This document shows, piece after piece, positions 7,415 to 17,181 of a DNA stretch of 39,733 bases. A program made the translations under genes and the position numbers. Origin of the DNA: PMNU01 sp035480575. GTDB lineage: Bacteria; Patescibacteriota; Saccharimonadia; Saccharimonadales; UBA4665. The number at the start of each line of letters is the position of its first letter. Positions within the stretch are counted from its first letter, which is position 1. The stretch is taken from NCBI GenBank assembly GCA_035480575.1, contig DATIHR010000012.1:1-39733 (forward strand), in the 5' to 3' direction. The notes beneath the pieces are model-generated. The model did not search any database, was not told the DNA's origin, and saw only the letters and a program-made list of their open reading frames with translations.

Positions 7415-8680
7415 GTGTCTATATTTAGTTACGCGCGCAGCAGCAATTTTATTCGGCATAATGGCATATTCTTTTTTGGAGCTGTTGCTGTTGGCGCGCT
7501 GAATTATGTGTACTACCCGGTAATGGGCCGTTTGCTCGACACGATCTCGTTCGGCGAGGTGCAAACGCTCATATCGTTGTTTGTGCAGAGTACTATTTTT
7601 CTGTCAGTTTTAGGGCTTGTAACGGTCAATATTGTTGCGAACTATCGTTCCACAGAGCAACGCGATATGGTGGTACGCGAATTCGAACAACTCGCGCTAC
7701 TTATAAGCGTCGTACTTGCAGTGGTTGCCGTTGTGTTTGCCGGCCAGCTGGCACACTTTTTGCATTTTCATTCTGAATGGCCGTTCGTACTACTTATGGC
7801 TTCTATGGTCGTTAGCGTACCATTTACATTCAGGAGCGCCTTCCTACGTGGGCGGCAACAATTTGGGCTTGTTTCGGCTGGCAATCTTATAAGCGCAGGC
7901 GGCAAGTTACTGTTTGCTGTTTTGTTCGTGCTGCTTGGGTTTGGTACAAAAGGCGCCATTGGCGGTTTGGCCGCAGCACAACTTGTTGCCTTTGGTTTGA
8001 TTGCGTATTGGGCAACAAAAGCCGGACTTAGCCGTGCAAGTAGCGGCAGCATTATACGCTTACCTAAACTGCCGGTTATTCTGCCGGAACTTCGTTATGG
8101 CATGCTCGTGCTGATTGGCTCGCTGATAATTACGCTGCAATACAGCATTGATATCGTAGTAGTGAAACACTACTTCGACCCGCACACGGCCGGTCTCTAC
8201 GCGGGAGTAGCAACGGTTGCACGTACTATTTTCTTTGCTACGGCATCGATCGCAATGGTGCTGATGTCGATGGTGCGGCTCGATGCAAAGCCTGGTGTAA
8301 ACCGCGCCCTGGGCATTAAGTCAGTCGTCATGCTTGTGGCAGTAGCGCTGCCCATAACAATAGTGTGCGTCGTACAGCCAGACCTCGTTGTAAGCACATT
8401 AATGGGGAAAAGCTATATTGGTGCCGCCAGTCTACTACCCCGATTGAGCATTACTATATTCGTGATTTCTTTGCTCAATGTCATCGTTTCTTATTATTTG
8501 GCGCTCAGGCGATTCGCAATTACGCCCCTACTACTGGTAGGAGCAACCATTACCTATGTCTTGGTTCTTATGCGGCATGCCACATTAGGCGCCGTTGTTA
8601 ACAATTTACTAATTGGGAGCCTATCTATGCTGGTTATATTTGGCATATGGATAGGCGCCATGCGCGTAAGGAGTGTGTAA
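7415..8680 (+). CDS. Wzx-type oligosaccharide flippase (MATE/MOP superfamily)
   Basis: About 421 residues with some 12 hydrophobic segments spread evenly, the pattern of polysaccharide (RfbX/Wzx) flippases, which turn undecaprenyl-linked oligosaccharides across the membrane. The N-terminus (FFFGAVAVGALNYVYYPVMGRLLD...FGEVQTLISL) is typical of the family's first two helices. I prefer the GTG at 7415, behind TTGGGGG, over the TTG at 7400, which would add five residues. It is preceded by a ~330-bp gap and may have its own promoter. Its stop overlaps the next start (TAATG), coupling it to the GtrB-like glycosyltransferase. Confidence 0.88.
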   Translation: MSIFSYARSSNFIRHNGIFFFGAVAVGALNYVYYPVMGRLLDTISFGEVQTLISLFVQSTIFLSVLGLVTVNIVANYRSTEQRDMVVREFEQLALLISVVLAVVAVVFAGQLAHFLHFHSEWPFVLLMASMVVSVPFTFRSAFLRGRQQFGLVSAGNLISAGGKLLFAVLFVLLGFGTKGAIGGLAAAQLVAFGLIAYWATKAGLSRASSGSIIRLPKLPVILPELRYGMLVLIGSLIITLQYSIDIVVVKHYFDPHTAGLYAGVATVARTIFFATASIAMVLMSMVRLDAKPGVNRALGIKSVVMLVAVALPITIVCVVQPDLVVSTLMGKSYIGAASLLPRLSITIFVISLLNVIVSYYLALRRFAITPLLLVGATITYVLVLMRHATLGAVVNNLLIGSLSMLVIFGIWIGAMRVRSV

Positions 8681-9699
8681 TGTCAAAAAATAAGGATGAA
8701 GCAAACACAAACGCTTCGCTTATCTCTATTATCGTGCCAGTGCATAACGAAGACGCTAATGTACGGCCGCTCTATAAAAAGCTGGTAGAAAATACCGACT
8801 ACCTGCCCAATACATTTGAGTTTATTTTTATCGACGATGGCAGCGCCGACTGTTCACTACTCGCTATGGAACGGCTCGCGCGTGAAGACAAGCGAGTGCG
8901 GGTTATAGAATTTGCCCGTAATTTTGGCAAAGAAGCGGCCATTAGCGCTGGTTTGCATGCGGCAAGCGGCGAAGCGGCCATTATGATTGATGCCGATTTA
9001 CAGCATCCGCCCGAACGCATTGGTGATTTTATTGCCGCCTGGGAACAAGGTGCCGATGTGGTAGTAGGCGTACGTCGCACAAGCAAAAGCGAAACACGTA
9101 TTAAACGTATGGCAAGCTCGTTGTTTTACCAAATACTACAAAAAATTGCCCACACCCAAATTACACCACACGCTACCGATTTTCGCCTCGTTGACCGCAA
9201 AGTTATGGACGTGTTTGCACGCATGACCGAGCGTAACCGCATTACCCGCGGGCTGATCGACTGGCTGGGGTTTCGCCGCGCCTACGTAAACTTCGAGGCG
9301 CAGGAACGGGCCAGCGGCAGTGCATCGTACACCTACCGCAAGCTCATGACCCTGGCGGTGCAGGCGTTTACAAACTACAGCCTCGTCCCGCTGAAACTTG
9401 CCGGCTATCTGGGCATTTTCATATTACTGACTGCCACGCCCACGGGCATCATTATGTATGTGGAGCGATACGTACTAAACGACCCGCTTGGCTGGCAAAT
9501 CCGCGGTACAGCCATGCTAGCTATACTGCTGGTGGTACTAGTAGGCGTGGTGCTTGCCTGCCTGGGGCTCATGTCGTTATACATTGCTAATATTCACGCA
9601 GAGGTAAACAACCGGCCATTATACGTTGTGCGCCGTCACGATAAAGAGATTGCCGAGAGCGTACCCGCCATGGTGCTGCGCGAACGAGTGAGGGCCTGA
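8680..9699 (+). CDS. GT2 family glycosyltransferase, DPM1/GtrB type with two membrane helices
   Basis: About 339 residues. The N-terminal GT-A domain has SIIVPVHNED, IFIDDGS and the DxD motif in DADLQHP. Two hydrophobic segments near the C-terminus follow (LAGYLGIFILLTATPTGI and AMLAILLVVLVGVVLACLGL). This is the layout of polyprenyl-phosphate glycosyltransferases (GtrB, ArnC, DPM1), which load a sugar onto undecaprenyl phosphate at the cytosolic face; such products feed GT-C enzymes, fitting the neighbours. The ATG at 8680 has AAGGAG six nt upstream; a start at 8647 would overlap the flippase and lacks a site. Confidence 0.93.
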   Translation: MSKNKDEANTNASLISIIVPVHNEDANVRPLYKKLVENTDYLPNTFEFIFIDDGSADCSLLAMERLAREDKRVRVIEFARNFGKEAAISAGLHAASGEAAIMIDADLQHPPERIGDFIAAWEQGADVVVGVRRTSKSETRIKRMASSLFYQILQKIAHTQITPHATDFRLVDRKVMDVFARMTERNRITRGLIDWLGFRRAYVNFEAQERASGSASYTYRKLMTLAVQAFTNYSLVPLKLAGYLGIFILLTATPTGIIMYVERYVLNDPLGWQIRGTAMLAILLVVLVGVVLACLGLMSLYIANIHAEVNNRPLYVVRRHDKEIAESVPAMVLRERVRA

Positions 9700-9700
9700 G

Positions 9701-10825
9701 GTGAACATACTGTGGCTTGCTTGGAAAGATTTCAGCCATCCTAAACGCGGTGGCGCCGAGGTAGTGCTGCAAGAGCTTACGACCCGCCAGGCAGCAGAGA
9801 GCCATACGGTAACACTCCTAACGGCAAAACATCCTGGATCGCAAACGACCGAAACATTACCTAATGGCGTGCACGTTATACGTATTGGCGGCAACCGTTA
9901 TACGCATCCGCTTTTGGCACTGCTGTATTACCTGCGCCACTTGCGAGGCACGTTTGATGTCGTTATTGAAACAGTGAACACCGCACCATACTTCAGCCTC
10001 CTGTTCTTAGGCAAGGCAAAAGGCATTGCTCTCTACCATCAACTAGCCCGCGAAATTTGGCACTACGAGACTAAACCGCCCGTAAGCTTCCTGGGCTATT
10101 ACATAATGGAGCCGCTTGCTACCTGGTTGCTTGGCCGCTCCAAGGCACAACTAGTAACTGTTTCGGAAAGTACAAAACGCGATCTGGCTAAATTCGGCTG
10201 GGATACAACAAAGGCATATATTATTTCTGAAGGCATATGCGTAACACCCCTAACCGACCTGAAAAACGCCGCAAAATGGAGCCGCCCCACCATGCTCAGC
10301 TTCGGGGCAGTGCGGGCCATGAAGCGCACATTAGACCAAGTCAAAGCCTTCGAAGTCGCAAAACAACAAGTGCCCGATTTGCAACTTAAGATTGCCGGCG
10401 ACGTGTCAGGCGACTACGGCCGTACCGTGCTGGATTATATAGCCAAAAGCCCATACCACGCCGATATTACCTGTCTTGGGCGCGTTACCGAACAGCAAAA
10501 AATAGACCTTATGCGTCGGTCCCACATTATAACGGTCACATCCGTAAAAGAAGGCTGGGGCCTGATTGTAACCGAAGCTGCCAGCCAGGGTACACCGGCA
10601 GTCGTCTACGACGTAGACGGCCTGCGCGACAGCGTCATCGATAGCCAGACTGGCATTATTACCCGCACCACACCGAAGGCACTCGCCGCAGGCATTGTAA
10701 CGCTGCTTGGAAATCCAAACGCGTACCGTACGCTGCAGTATGACGGCTGGGAGTGGAGCAAACGCATTACGTTCGATCAAAGCTATAAAGATTTAAAACG
10801 CGTCCTAAAGGAGGCAAACGCATGA
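9701..10825 (+). CDS. GT4 family glycosyltransferase
   Basis: A 374-residue GT-B fold retaining glycosyltransferase. The N-terminus has NILWLAWKDFSHPKRGGAE, the acceptor-side Gly loop. The nucleotide-sugar site carries the GT4 EX7E motif in KEGWGLIVTEAASQGTPAVVYD. There are no membrane segments; it acts at the cytosolic face on a lipid-linked acceptor. The start is GTG at 9701, immediately after the previous stop, with GAGG close upstream. The stop overlaps the next ATG by 4 nt, so it is translationally coupled. Confidence 0.93.
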   Translation: MNILWLAWKDFSHPKRGGAEVVLQELTTRQAAESHTVTLLTAKHPGSQTTETLPNGVHVIRIGGNRYTHPLLALLYYLRHLRGTFDVVIETVNTAPYFSLLFLGKAKGIALYHQLAREIWHYETKPPVSFLGYYIMEPLATWLLGRSKAQLVTVSESTKRDLAKFGWDTTKAYIISEGICVTPLTDLKNAAKWSRPTMLSFGAVRAMKRTLDQVKAFEVAKQQVPDLQLKIAGDVSGDYGRTVLDYIAKSPYHADITCLGRVTEQQKIDLMRRSHIITVTSVKEGWGLIVTEAASQGTPAVVYDVDGLRDSVIDSQTGIITRTTPKALAAGIVTLLGNPNAYRTLQYDGWEWSKRITFDQSYKDLKRVLKEANA

Positions 10826-11658
10826 GTAAACCACTAGTAACGGTAGTCGTCGCCACACGCAATAATCGCAAAACATTAGACACTTGCCTGTCGTCTATTG
10901 TGAACCAGACCTACGAACCCATTGAGCTTATTGTGGTTGACCGCGATTCTACCGACGGTACTCGCGACATTGCACGATTTTACACGCAAAATGTATTTAG
11001 CTGCGGCCCCGAACGGTGTGCCCAACGCAATTTTGGCGCCAGCAAGGCACAGGGCGAATTTATAGCCATGATCGATTCCGACATGGAGCTTACGCCGCAC
11101 GTCATTCAAGACTGTGTCGATACCATGTATTACCATCACGACACGAAGGGCATAATTATTCCCGAGGAATCATTCGGGCAAGGGTTTTGGGCGGCCTGCA
11201 AACATTTAGAGCGCTCGTACTACCATGGCAATGACGCCATTGAAGCCGCTCGCTTTTTTACTAAAAAAACCTTCGACACAGTTGGCGGCTACGACGAGTC
11301 ACTTATAAGCGGCGAGGATTGGGATCTTTCGGCGCGGGTCCGCAAACTCGGCAACATTGAGCGCGTCTGCAGTGTTATTCGCCATAACGAAGGACACCTA
11401 AAGCTACTGTATTCACTGCGCAAAAAATTCTACTATGCCCGCATTGCACGGGCGTACCTAAGCAAGCACAAAGATACCGGCCGCTTGCTTGGTGGTGGCA
11501 TTGGCGTTGTTTCCCGCTACCGATTGTTTTTGTCGCGGCCTAAAAAACTACTTGCGAACCCCCTGCTTGGCATAGGCATGCTGTTTATGAAAACCTGCGA
11601 GTTTGGGTTTGGGGGCATTGGATATTTATTCCCAAAAAGCAAACGGGAACGAGTATGA
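10822..11658 (+). CDS. GT2 family glycosyltransferase
   Basis: A 278-residue GT-A glycosyltransferase: VTVVVATRNNRKTLDTCLSS, ELIVVDRDSTDGT and the metal-binding DSD in AMIDSDMELTP. There are no membrane helices, so it is a peripheral enzyme that adds a sugar to a growing lipid-linked chain. AAAGGAGG lies at good spacing before the ATG. It overlaps both neighbours by 4 nt (ATGA), the tightest part of the cluster. Confidence 0.92.
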   Translation: MSKPLVTVVVATRNNRKTLDTCLSSIVNQTYEPIELIVVDRDSTDGTRDIARFYTQNVFSCGPERCAQRNFGASKAQGEFIAMIDSDMELTPHVIQDCVDTMYYHHDTKGIIIPEESFGQGFWAACKHLERSYYHGNDAIEAARFFTKKTFDTVGGYDESLISGEDWDLSARVRKLGNIERVCSVIRHNEGHLKLLYSLRKKFYYARIARAYLSKHKDTGRLLGGGIGVVSRYRLFLSRPKKLLANPLLGIGMLFMKTCEFGFGGIGYLFPKSKRERV

Positions 11659-12719
11659 AATACGGGCAACTACCAGCCCTGCTCGACAAAGAACGGCTCG
11701 ATGATAGTCTGCTGCTAGGGTTTTACGGCGGCGGTAACTATGGCGATGAGTTGCTTATGGAAACATTGGCAGGCTTGCTCAAACAGCGCGGCGCCAGCAA
11801 TATCAGCATTGCCTACCAAACGCCCGAATCGTACCACGACTTTCACCACGATTTCGGATATCCGCGTGTTGCTATGCGTAGTAAATTACAACTTTTTAAA
11901 GCAATCGCAGCCAAAAAGAATATTGTCATTGGCGGGGGCGGGCTATGGGGCATGGATGCCAACCTAAACATTTTGCTTATGAGCTTCATGCTGTTCGCTG
12001 CCCGTTTCTTGCTAGGCAAAAAAATATACCTGTTGGGCGTTGGCTATTACCATTCGGCGCCAATAATCGGCAGAATCAGCGCCTGGCTGGCCGCCAAAGC
12101 AGCAACGGCAATTATTGCCCGCGATGAAGAAACCTACCAAAACTTTAAACGCCTCCAGCCGCATACGACCCGCGACGTCGACATGGCATGGTACATCCAT
12201 GCATTGGACCTTAACGCTTACACAGCAGACCTAACGAAGCTGCAAAAACGCCTGCCTGTACACCAAAAAACTTTGTTTATTACACTGCGGCGTTTCCGGG
12301 GCAGTACGGGCGACCGCCTCGCGGCCCTAGTAGAGGAATGCATTGCAAAAAACAGCGACAAACCCATTATTGTTGCCTTAATGGAGCCACGGGGTGTAGA
12401 CCCAGAAGGCTACCATTTGTTGCAGTCGTGGCAGCAGCGCTACAGCAATGTGCGTACCATTGATTTTTGTTTTAACCCGCTGGCGTTGTTTTTATTCTTT
12501 CGTGCCTACCATACCAAACTTACCTACATTGGCCCCCAGTTCCATGGCATACTAAGCGCTCATCTTACCGGTGTGCCCTATTTGCCACTAGCCTACGACA
12601 ACAAAGTGCAGGGGCTGCTGAAACACATAGCACCACAAAGGCCACCAATTGCAGTGCAGTCACTGCGTTTGCTGGACGTACAAACATTTATTGACGGAGT
12701 ATATGGAGTTTCGACCTAG
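11655..12719 (+). CDS. Polysaccharide pyruvyl transferase family protein (CsaB-like)
   Basis: A 354-residue member of the pyruvyl transferase family. The N-terminal FYGGGNYGDELLM, the VIGGGGLWG loop, the IIARDEETYQ segment and the C-terminal GPQFHGILSAHLTGVPYLPLAYDNK are the family's signatures. These enzymes transfer pyruvate from phosphoenolpyruvate as a ketal onto a sugar; in Gram-positive bacteria CsaB marks wall polymers so that S-layer proteins can bind. Here it presumably pyruvylates the glycan made by the neighbouring transferases. It is cytosolic, with no signal peptide or helix. Confidence 0.92.
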   Translation: MKYGQLPALLDKERLDDSLLLGFYGGGNYGDELLMETLAGLLKQRGASNISIAYQTPESYHDFHHDFGYPRVAMRSKLQLFKAIAAKKNIVIGGGGLWGMDANLNILLMSFMLFAARFLLGKKIYLLGVGYYHSAPIIGRISAWLAAKAATAIIARDEETYQNFKRLQPHTTRDVDMAWYIHALDLNAYTADLTKLQKRLPVHQKTLFITLRRFRGSTGDRLAALVEECIAKNSDKPIIVALMEPRGVDPEGYHLLQSWQQRYSNVRTIDFCFNPLALFLFFRAYHTKLTYIGPQFHGILSAHLTGVPYLPLAYDNKVQGLLKHIAPQRPPIAVQSLRLLDVQTFIDGVYGVST

Positions 12720-12721
12720 CG

Positions 12722-15556
12722 ATGCGTTTTATTTCCCACGGTGACTATTTACTACCGCTCTACTTTCCCGTGTACTTAGTGCAACACGTCTATATTTGGT
12801 CGTACGAACGCGGCGCCGTAAATCCGGACGGCATTTTGCGGTTACCCGGCAGACTGCTAGATATCGTAGTGTTCGCGATAAGTAATAATGTAGTGTTCGG
12901 CTATTTTTACGTTCTAACCTGCCTGGCTATCGCGTTCTTGGCTTTTTTATGGTTTGCGCGAAAATTTCTTGACGTTACACGCCCCGGAACGGGGGTGCTA
13001 GCATCACTGTTGTTTGCCCTCAACCCCATTTTCCTGGGTAATATTTCCAAAATAGGCCTGGTACTGGCGGTGTCGATGTTGCCGATAGCCTTGACTGCAC
13101 TCAAGCTAGCCGTGGCCAATAAGCGACTATCCTATGTACTGCTGTGTGTGCTGGCACTGAACATTTCGCTGCTGCATCCTTTTACATTTTCGGTCAACTT
13201 GTTGGTTGTTGGCGTATATGCCGTCTACTTGGCACGGCGCAATAAGCCGTTCCTGCAAGACAACTGGCTCAAGCTAGCAGGGCTAGCAATAGTTACACTC
13301 TGCCTGAACGCATACTGCATACTACCACTCGTAAGTATGGGTACGCTGGACAAAACCGCCTTGTCCGATACCGCCACTACAACCACCGTGGATTATCACA
13401 GCCTGGTAGATGTGGCCAACACGGGCGATCTTATTACCGGTTTGTCTCTGTCAAAAGGCGTATTAAAAGATTACGAGTTTTTCGGACAACTGACGTGGCC
13501 ATTCTACTTTTTGGGCGTATTTGGGTTTTACGTACTGCTGTTTAGCTTATACATACGTGTTGAACGCCGCGCTAAACCTGATGACCGGCAACGGTTCGTG
13601 CTAGCGCTCGGGGTCTTTCTGGTACTGGTAGTGCTCGCAACTGCCAGCTACCTACGAGCGGATCTGCTCATTAAGTTCTTAATAGACTTACCGGGCGGAT
13701 GGATGTTTCGGTCTCCGCTAAAGTGGCAACTCTATTTGCCCATTGTATTGTGTATGGCACTTGCTACTGCCCTGAAATATGTACGTGGCGGCTGGCATGT
13801 GAAGGGCTTGTATGTGGCATTTTTGGCGACGTTGGTACTTATGAACGCCTATTTATGCTTACAGATTTACCAGCGGTTACTAAAACCGCGCACCGTAACA
13901 ACATTTGCAGCACTGCTGAATACCGATATGGCATACAAAAATATGCTGTTTGTAGATTCGGGCGAATGTACCGGCCGGGCCATCGATCACCCCGAAGAGG
14001 CAACCGAGCTCAACGAAGTGTTAATCTCTAAAACCGTGCAGGTAAAGCACCAACCAGCCGGGCTGGTCGACAGCGTAAACCTTGGCCAATACGATTTTGT
14101 TATGGGTTGTCGGGGCACACTCGAACCGAAACTGTTAACCGACCAGTACGCCTTTAAGGTGGCCGATACATTCGCCGGCAACGCCTACCAGCTGTATCGC
14201 AATACAAAACCGACGTCTTACGTGGGGGCTGTCACGCAAGTATTTACGCTGCAAACCGCAACCCAAGTAGGCGGTAAGTACGCGTTGTCTGCGCGTTCCT
14301 TAAACGAACCCTTCACCTTTATAACGGGCGACGCAAACAACTTACCAACAACTGGCCTTACCGATATGTTCGATAACCTTGCACCCAGCAACATACAAAA
14401 TGGCGAGGTGCGCAACGCGGTGCGCCCCATTGCAAGCAATTCCCAACAAATCGTCGTGGGCGAAGGGCCTACCGTGTATATGACAACCAAGCAGCATACC
14501 ATCCAATTTTCGTCGGCGCCAACACCTGGTGCAATGCCCATAACCGCAAACCAGCCGATACCCATAACGGCACAGTCAGACGCGCCATTTGCCGTTACGT
14601 TCCGCGACCCTTCGTACACATACGCAAATACCATCATCAATGGCTCGTTGGAAAACGGCCTGTGGCAGCAGAAAGTTGGCGACTGCAACAATTACGACAA
14701 CAAGGCTAATCTTTCTATGTCACTGAACAAAAATACCAAAACAAATGGCAAGCAGTCGCTGGAATTAGTCGCGGGGGTGCATATTGCATGCACCAGCCCG
14801 CCCGATATTACCGTTACACCAGGCGGACAGTACATACTCCATTTTGACTACCAAGCCAACAAGGGGCGGTACGCAGGCTATAACGCCAGTTTTGATGACG
14901 CAGGACATACATCGGTAAGCGAGCGCCTGCCTGACACCAAAGGACAATGGACTCAATACACGACCATTGTTAACGTGCCTAAGGGTGCACGGCAGCTCCG
15001 GTTTACGGTCTATGCGTACCCTAACAAAGCGACAGGCGCGACTGGCAAAGCACGCTATGATAATTTTTCGCTGACGCACATCCCGCCCATTGTAAGCCGC
15101 TTTTTTATTGTCAGCGGTAAACAAAACACAGCCGCCGCCCCTACTATTCGGTTTGCAAAAATAAACCCCACCAAAACCATGGTGTCAGTTAGCGGTGCGC
15201 AGGATCCGTTTTATCTAACGACAAAGGAAAGCTACAACCCGCTCTGGAGACTAAGCCGTAGCAGCGATGCGCCTTCAGGGCCTAAAGGCCTACTCGCACT
15301 TGCGCCAGCAGTTGGCGACCATGTACGGCTTAATAACGCTATGAACGGCTGGCATATCGACCCGCAAAAGCTCTGCGGCGGAACGAATGCCTGCACTCAT
15401 CGCGCCGACGGAACGTACGACATGTCATTTGTTATGGAGTTCACACCGCAGCACTGGTTTTATGTCGGCGCGCTCATTAGCCTAGCCACAGCCGCAGGAT
15501 CAATCGTAATTATTGGTTATGGGCTACGCAGAAACGTAGAAAGGCGGCGAAAATGA
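12722..15556 (+). CDS. GT-C-like membrane protein with C-terminal carbohydrate-binding module (944 aa)
   Basis: The largest of the three paralogous membrane proteins. About 12 hydrophobic segments fill residues 30-390, followed by a long exofacial region. A jelly-roll, CBM4/9-like module lies at about 636-788 (IINGSLENGLWQ...YDNFSL). A final YfhO/AftD-like segment (SYNPLWRL...NNAMNGWHI...EFTPQ) precedes a last helix at about 913-936. The layout recalls mycobacterial arabinofuranosyltransferase AftD, a GT-C enzyme with carbohydrate-binding modules, but I cannot claim its substrate. It begins MRFISHGDYLLPLYFP, that is in the first exofacial loop; the helix that precedes this loop in its paralogues is missing and no earlier start is in frame. 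Confidence 0.82.
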   Translation: MRFISHGDYLLPLYFPVYLVQHVYIWSYERGAVNPDGILRLPGRLLDIVVFAISNNVVFGYFYVLTCLAIAFLAFLWFARKFLDVTRPGTGVLASLLFALNPIFLGNISKIGLVLAVSMLPIALTALKLAVANKRLSYVLLCVLALNISLLHPFTFSVNLLVVGVYAVYLARRNKPFLQDNWLKLAGLAIVTLCLNAYCILPLVSMGTLDKTALSDTATTTTVDYHSLVDVANTGDLITGLSLSKGVLKDYEFFGQLTWPFYFLGVFGFYVLLFSLYIRVERRAKPDDRQRFVLALGVFLVLVVLATASYLRADLLIKFLIDLPGGWMFRSPLKWQLYLPIVLCMALATALKYVRGGWHVKGLYVAFLATLVLMNAYLCLQIYQRLLKPRTVTTFAALLNTDMAYKNMLFVDSGECTGRAIDHPEEATELNEVLISKTVQVKHQPAGLVDSVNLGQYDFVMGCRGTLEPKLLTDQYAFKVADTFAGNAYQLYRNTKPTSYVGAVTQVFTLQTATQVGGKYALSARSLNEPFTFITGDANNLPTTGLTDMFDNLAPSNIQNGEVRNAVRPIASNSQQIVVGEGPTVYMTTKQHTIQFSSAPTPGAMPITANQPIPITAQSDAPFAVTFRDPSYTYANTIINGSLENGLWQQKVGDCNNYDNKANLSMSLNKNTKTNGKQSLELVAGVHIACTSPPDITVTPGGQYILHFDYQANKGRYAGYNASFDDAGHTSVSERLPDTKGQWTQYTTIVNVPKGARQLRFTVYAYPNKATGATGKARYDNFSLTHIPPIVSRFFIVSGKQNTAAAPTIRFAKINPTKTMVSVSGAQDPFYLTTKESYNPLWRLSRSSDAPSGPKGLLALAPAVGDHVRLNNAMNGWHIDPQKLCGGTNACTHRADGTYDMSFVMEFTPQHWFYVGALISLATAAGSIVIIGYGLRRNVERRRK

Positions 15557-17181
15557 TCAAAACATTGCGGCCGTTCGCACCATACTATGTAGTGGCGCTG
15601 CTGGTATTGCTGCCAATGCTACGACCTGGCTATATCCTCACGCTCGACATGGTATTTACTCCATGGCTGCCCATGCCGTCTGCGGTTACTAGTAGTTACC
15701 TATTCCACGCCGGTTTGCATGTACTCAATTTTTTGATTCCGAGCAGCATTATCCAAAAGCTATTACTACTGAGCATTCTGCTGCTTGCAAGCATTGGTAT
15801 GCACCGGCTTGTTCGCTCTATTGCCCGCGAGCAAAACCTCTCGGCCAGTATATATATAGCCAGTATATTTTTTGCCATCAATCCGTTTACCTATTCGCGC
15901 TTTATGGCAGGTCAATATGCTGTGCTTTTAGGTTATGCCTTGCTACCGTGGCTGACACAATCGGCACTGGTGTTCGCCGTGCGGCCAAACCTGCGGCAGG
16001 CGTGTTGGCTTGGCGTTCTGATTACCATTATTGGCATTGTATCTATCCATACTTTGGCAGCAGTAGCCATATTGGGCGGTGTAGGCGGTGCAATAGGCTG
16101 GTGGCGGCACACGGAAAAACGAGGCGCACTGGTACGCTATGGGCTGGTTATCCTTGGCACATTTGTCGTGCTTAGCAGTTATTGGCTATTGCCACTCTTG
16201 GCAGGCAAAGGTAAAACAGCAGCAGCCATTGGCGGTTTTACGAGTGCCGACACGCAAGCATTTATGACTACCGGTACTACCGTGCCCGCACGGATGTTCC
16301 ATAGCCTACGATTACAAGGTTTTTGGCTTGAAGACCGCGGCCTCTATGCATTGCCCCAAGACCGTACCGTGTTGTGGGGCCTTAGTTCGCTCATATTTAT
16401 CGCACTAGCAATCGCAGGCGCCCATCGTTTATGGCGTACGCGGCGCGCGCTCGTACTATGGCTTGGTGTAACGAGCGCAACTGCAATCGTGATTGCGGCG
16501 GGTGCGCTTAGTGGTTTACTGACTGCTTTACCGCTTGGTGCTGGACTACGCGAACCACACAAGCTGGTTATGTTAGTGGCCCTGGCGTATGGCGTATTCC
16601 TAGCGTTTGGTTGTCAGGCTTTTTTGGAGCAGCTGCGTAGTAAGCACCAAATGTGGCATGCGCCGGCCATGATAGTACTGCTCGTTTTGCCGTTGTCATA
16701 TACCCGCGCTATGCTGTGGGGTTTTAACGGACAGCTCACGCCGCGCCAATACCCATCTGATTGGTTCATGTTGCGCCAACAACTAGCCCAAAGCACCGCG
16801 ACAACGAAAGGACACGTACTCTTTTTGCCCTGGCACCAATACATGACCTTTGCATTCGCAGACCGCATTATTGCAAACCCAGCGCCAGATTTCTTTGGCA
16901 AAAACGTTATTGTAAGCAACGACCCTGAACTTGACGGCGCCGCTAGTTACGCTGCCAGCAGCGCGCAGAAAGCACTTGGCAAGCTCGTAGTCCCGAAAGG
17001 TCGGCAAAATACAGCTGCCCTTGCGCGCGAGCTCAACCGGCAAAACGTCGCCTACGTCGTGCTTACCAATGACTACGACTATGATGACTACGACTATCTG
17101 ACAACCGTGCCCACGCTGCAAAAACAAGCCGTTTACCCTACCCTTACACTGTATAAAAATACCGCCTGGAGGCACACATGA
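15553..17181 (+). CDS. GT-C-like multi-membrane protein (542 aa), third paralogue
   Basis: A polytopic membrane protein matching the 571-residue protein at 5353 in helix order and in motifs (LLPMLRPGYILTLDMVFTPW, IPSSIIQKLLLLSI, INPFTYSRFMAGQYAVLLGYALLP, GLREPHKLVMLV, RQYPSDWF, FLPWHQY). A soluble C-terminal region has an unusual Asp/Tyr run (NDYDYDDYDYL, near residue 510). It is probably a GT-C-type enzyme or a lipid-linked glycan-modifying protein acting outside the membrane. It overlaps both neighbours by 4 nt. Confidence 0.8.
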   Translation: MIKTLRPFAPYYVVALLVLLPMLRPGYILTLDMVFTPWLPMPSAVTSSYLFHAGLHVLNFLIPSSIIQKLLLLSILLLASIGMHRLVRSIAREQNLSASIYIASIFFAINPFTYSRFMAGQYAVLLGYALLPWLTQSALVFAVRPNLRQACWLGVLITIIGIVSIHTLAAVAILGGVGGAIGWWRHTEKRGALVRYGLVILGTFVVLSSYWLLPLLAGKGKTAAAIGGFTSADTQAFMTTGTTVPARMFHSLRLQGFWLEDRGLYALPQDRTVLWGLSSLIFIALAIAGAHRLWRTRRALVLWLGVTSATAIVIAAGALSGLLTALPLGAGLREPHKLVMLVALAYGVFLAFGCQAFLEQLRSKHQMWHAPAMIVLLVLPLSYTRAMLWGFNGQLTPRQYPSDWFMLRQQLAQSTATTKGHVLFLPWHQYMTFAFADRIIANPAPDFFGKNVIVSNDPELDGAASYAASSAQKALGKLVVPKGRQNTAALARELNRQNVAYVVLTNDYDYDDYDYLTTVPTLQKQAVYPTLTLYKNTAWRHT

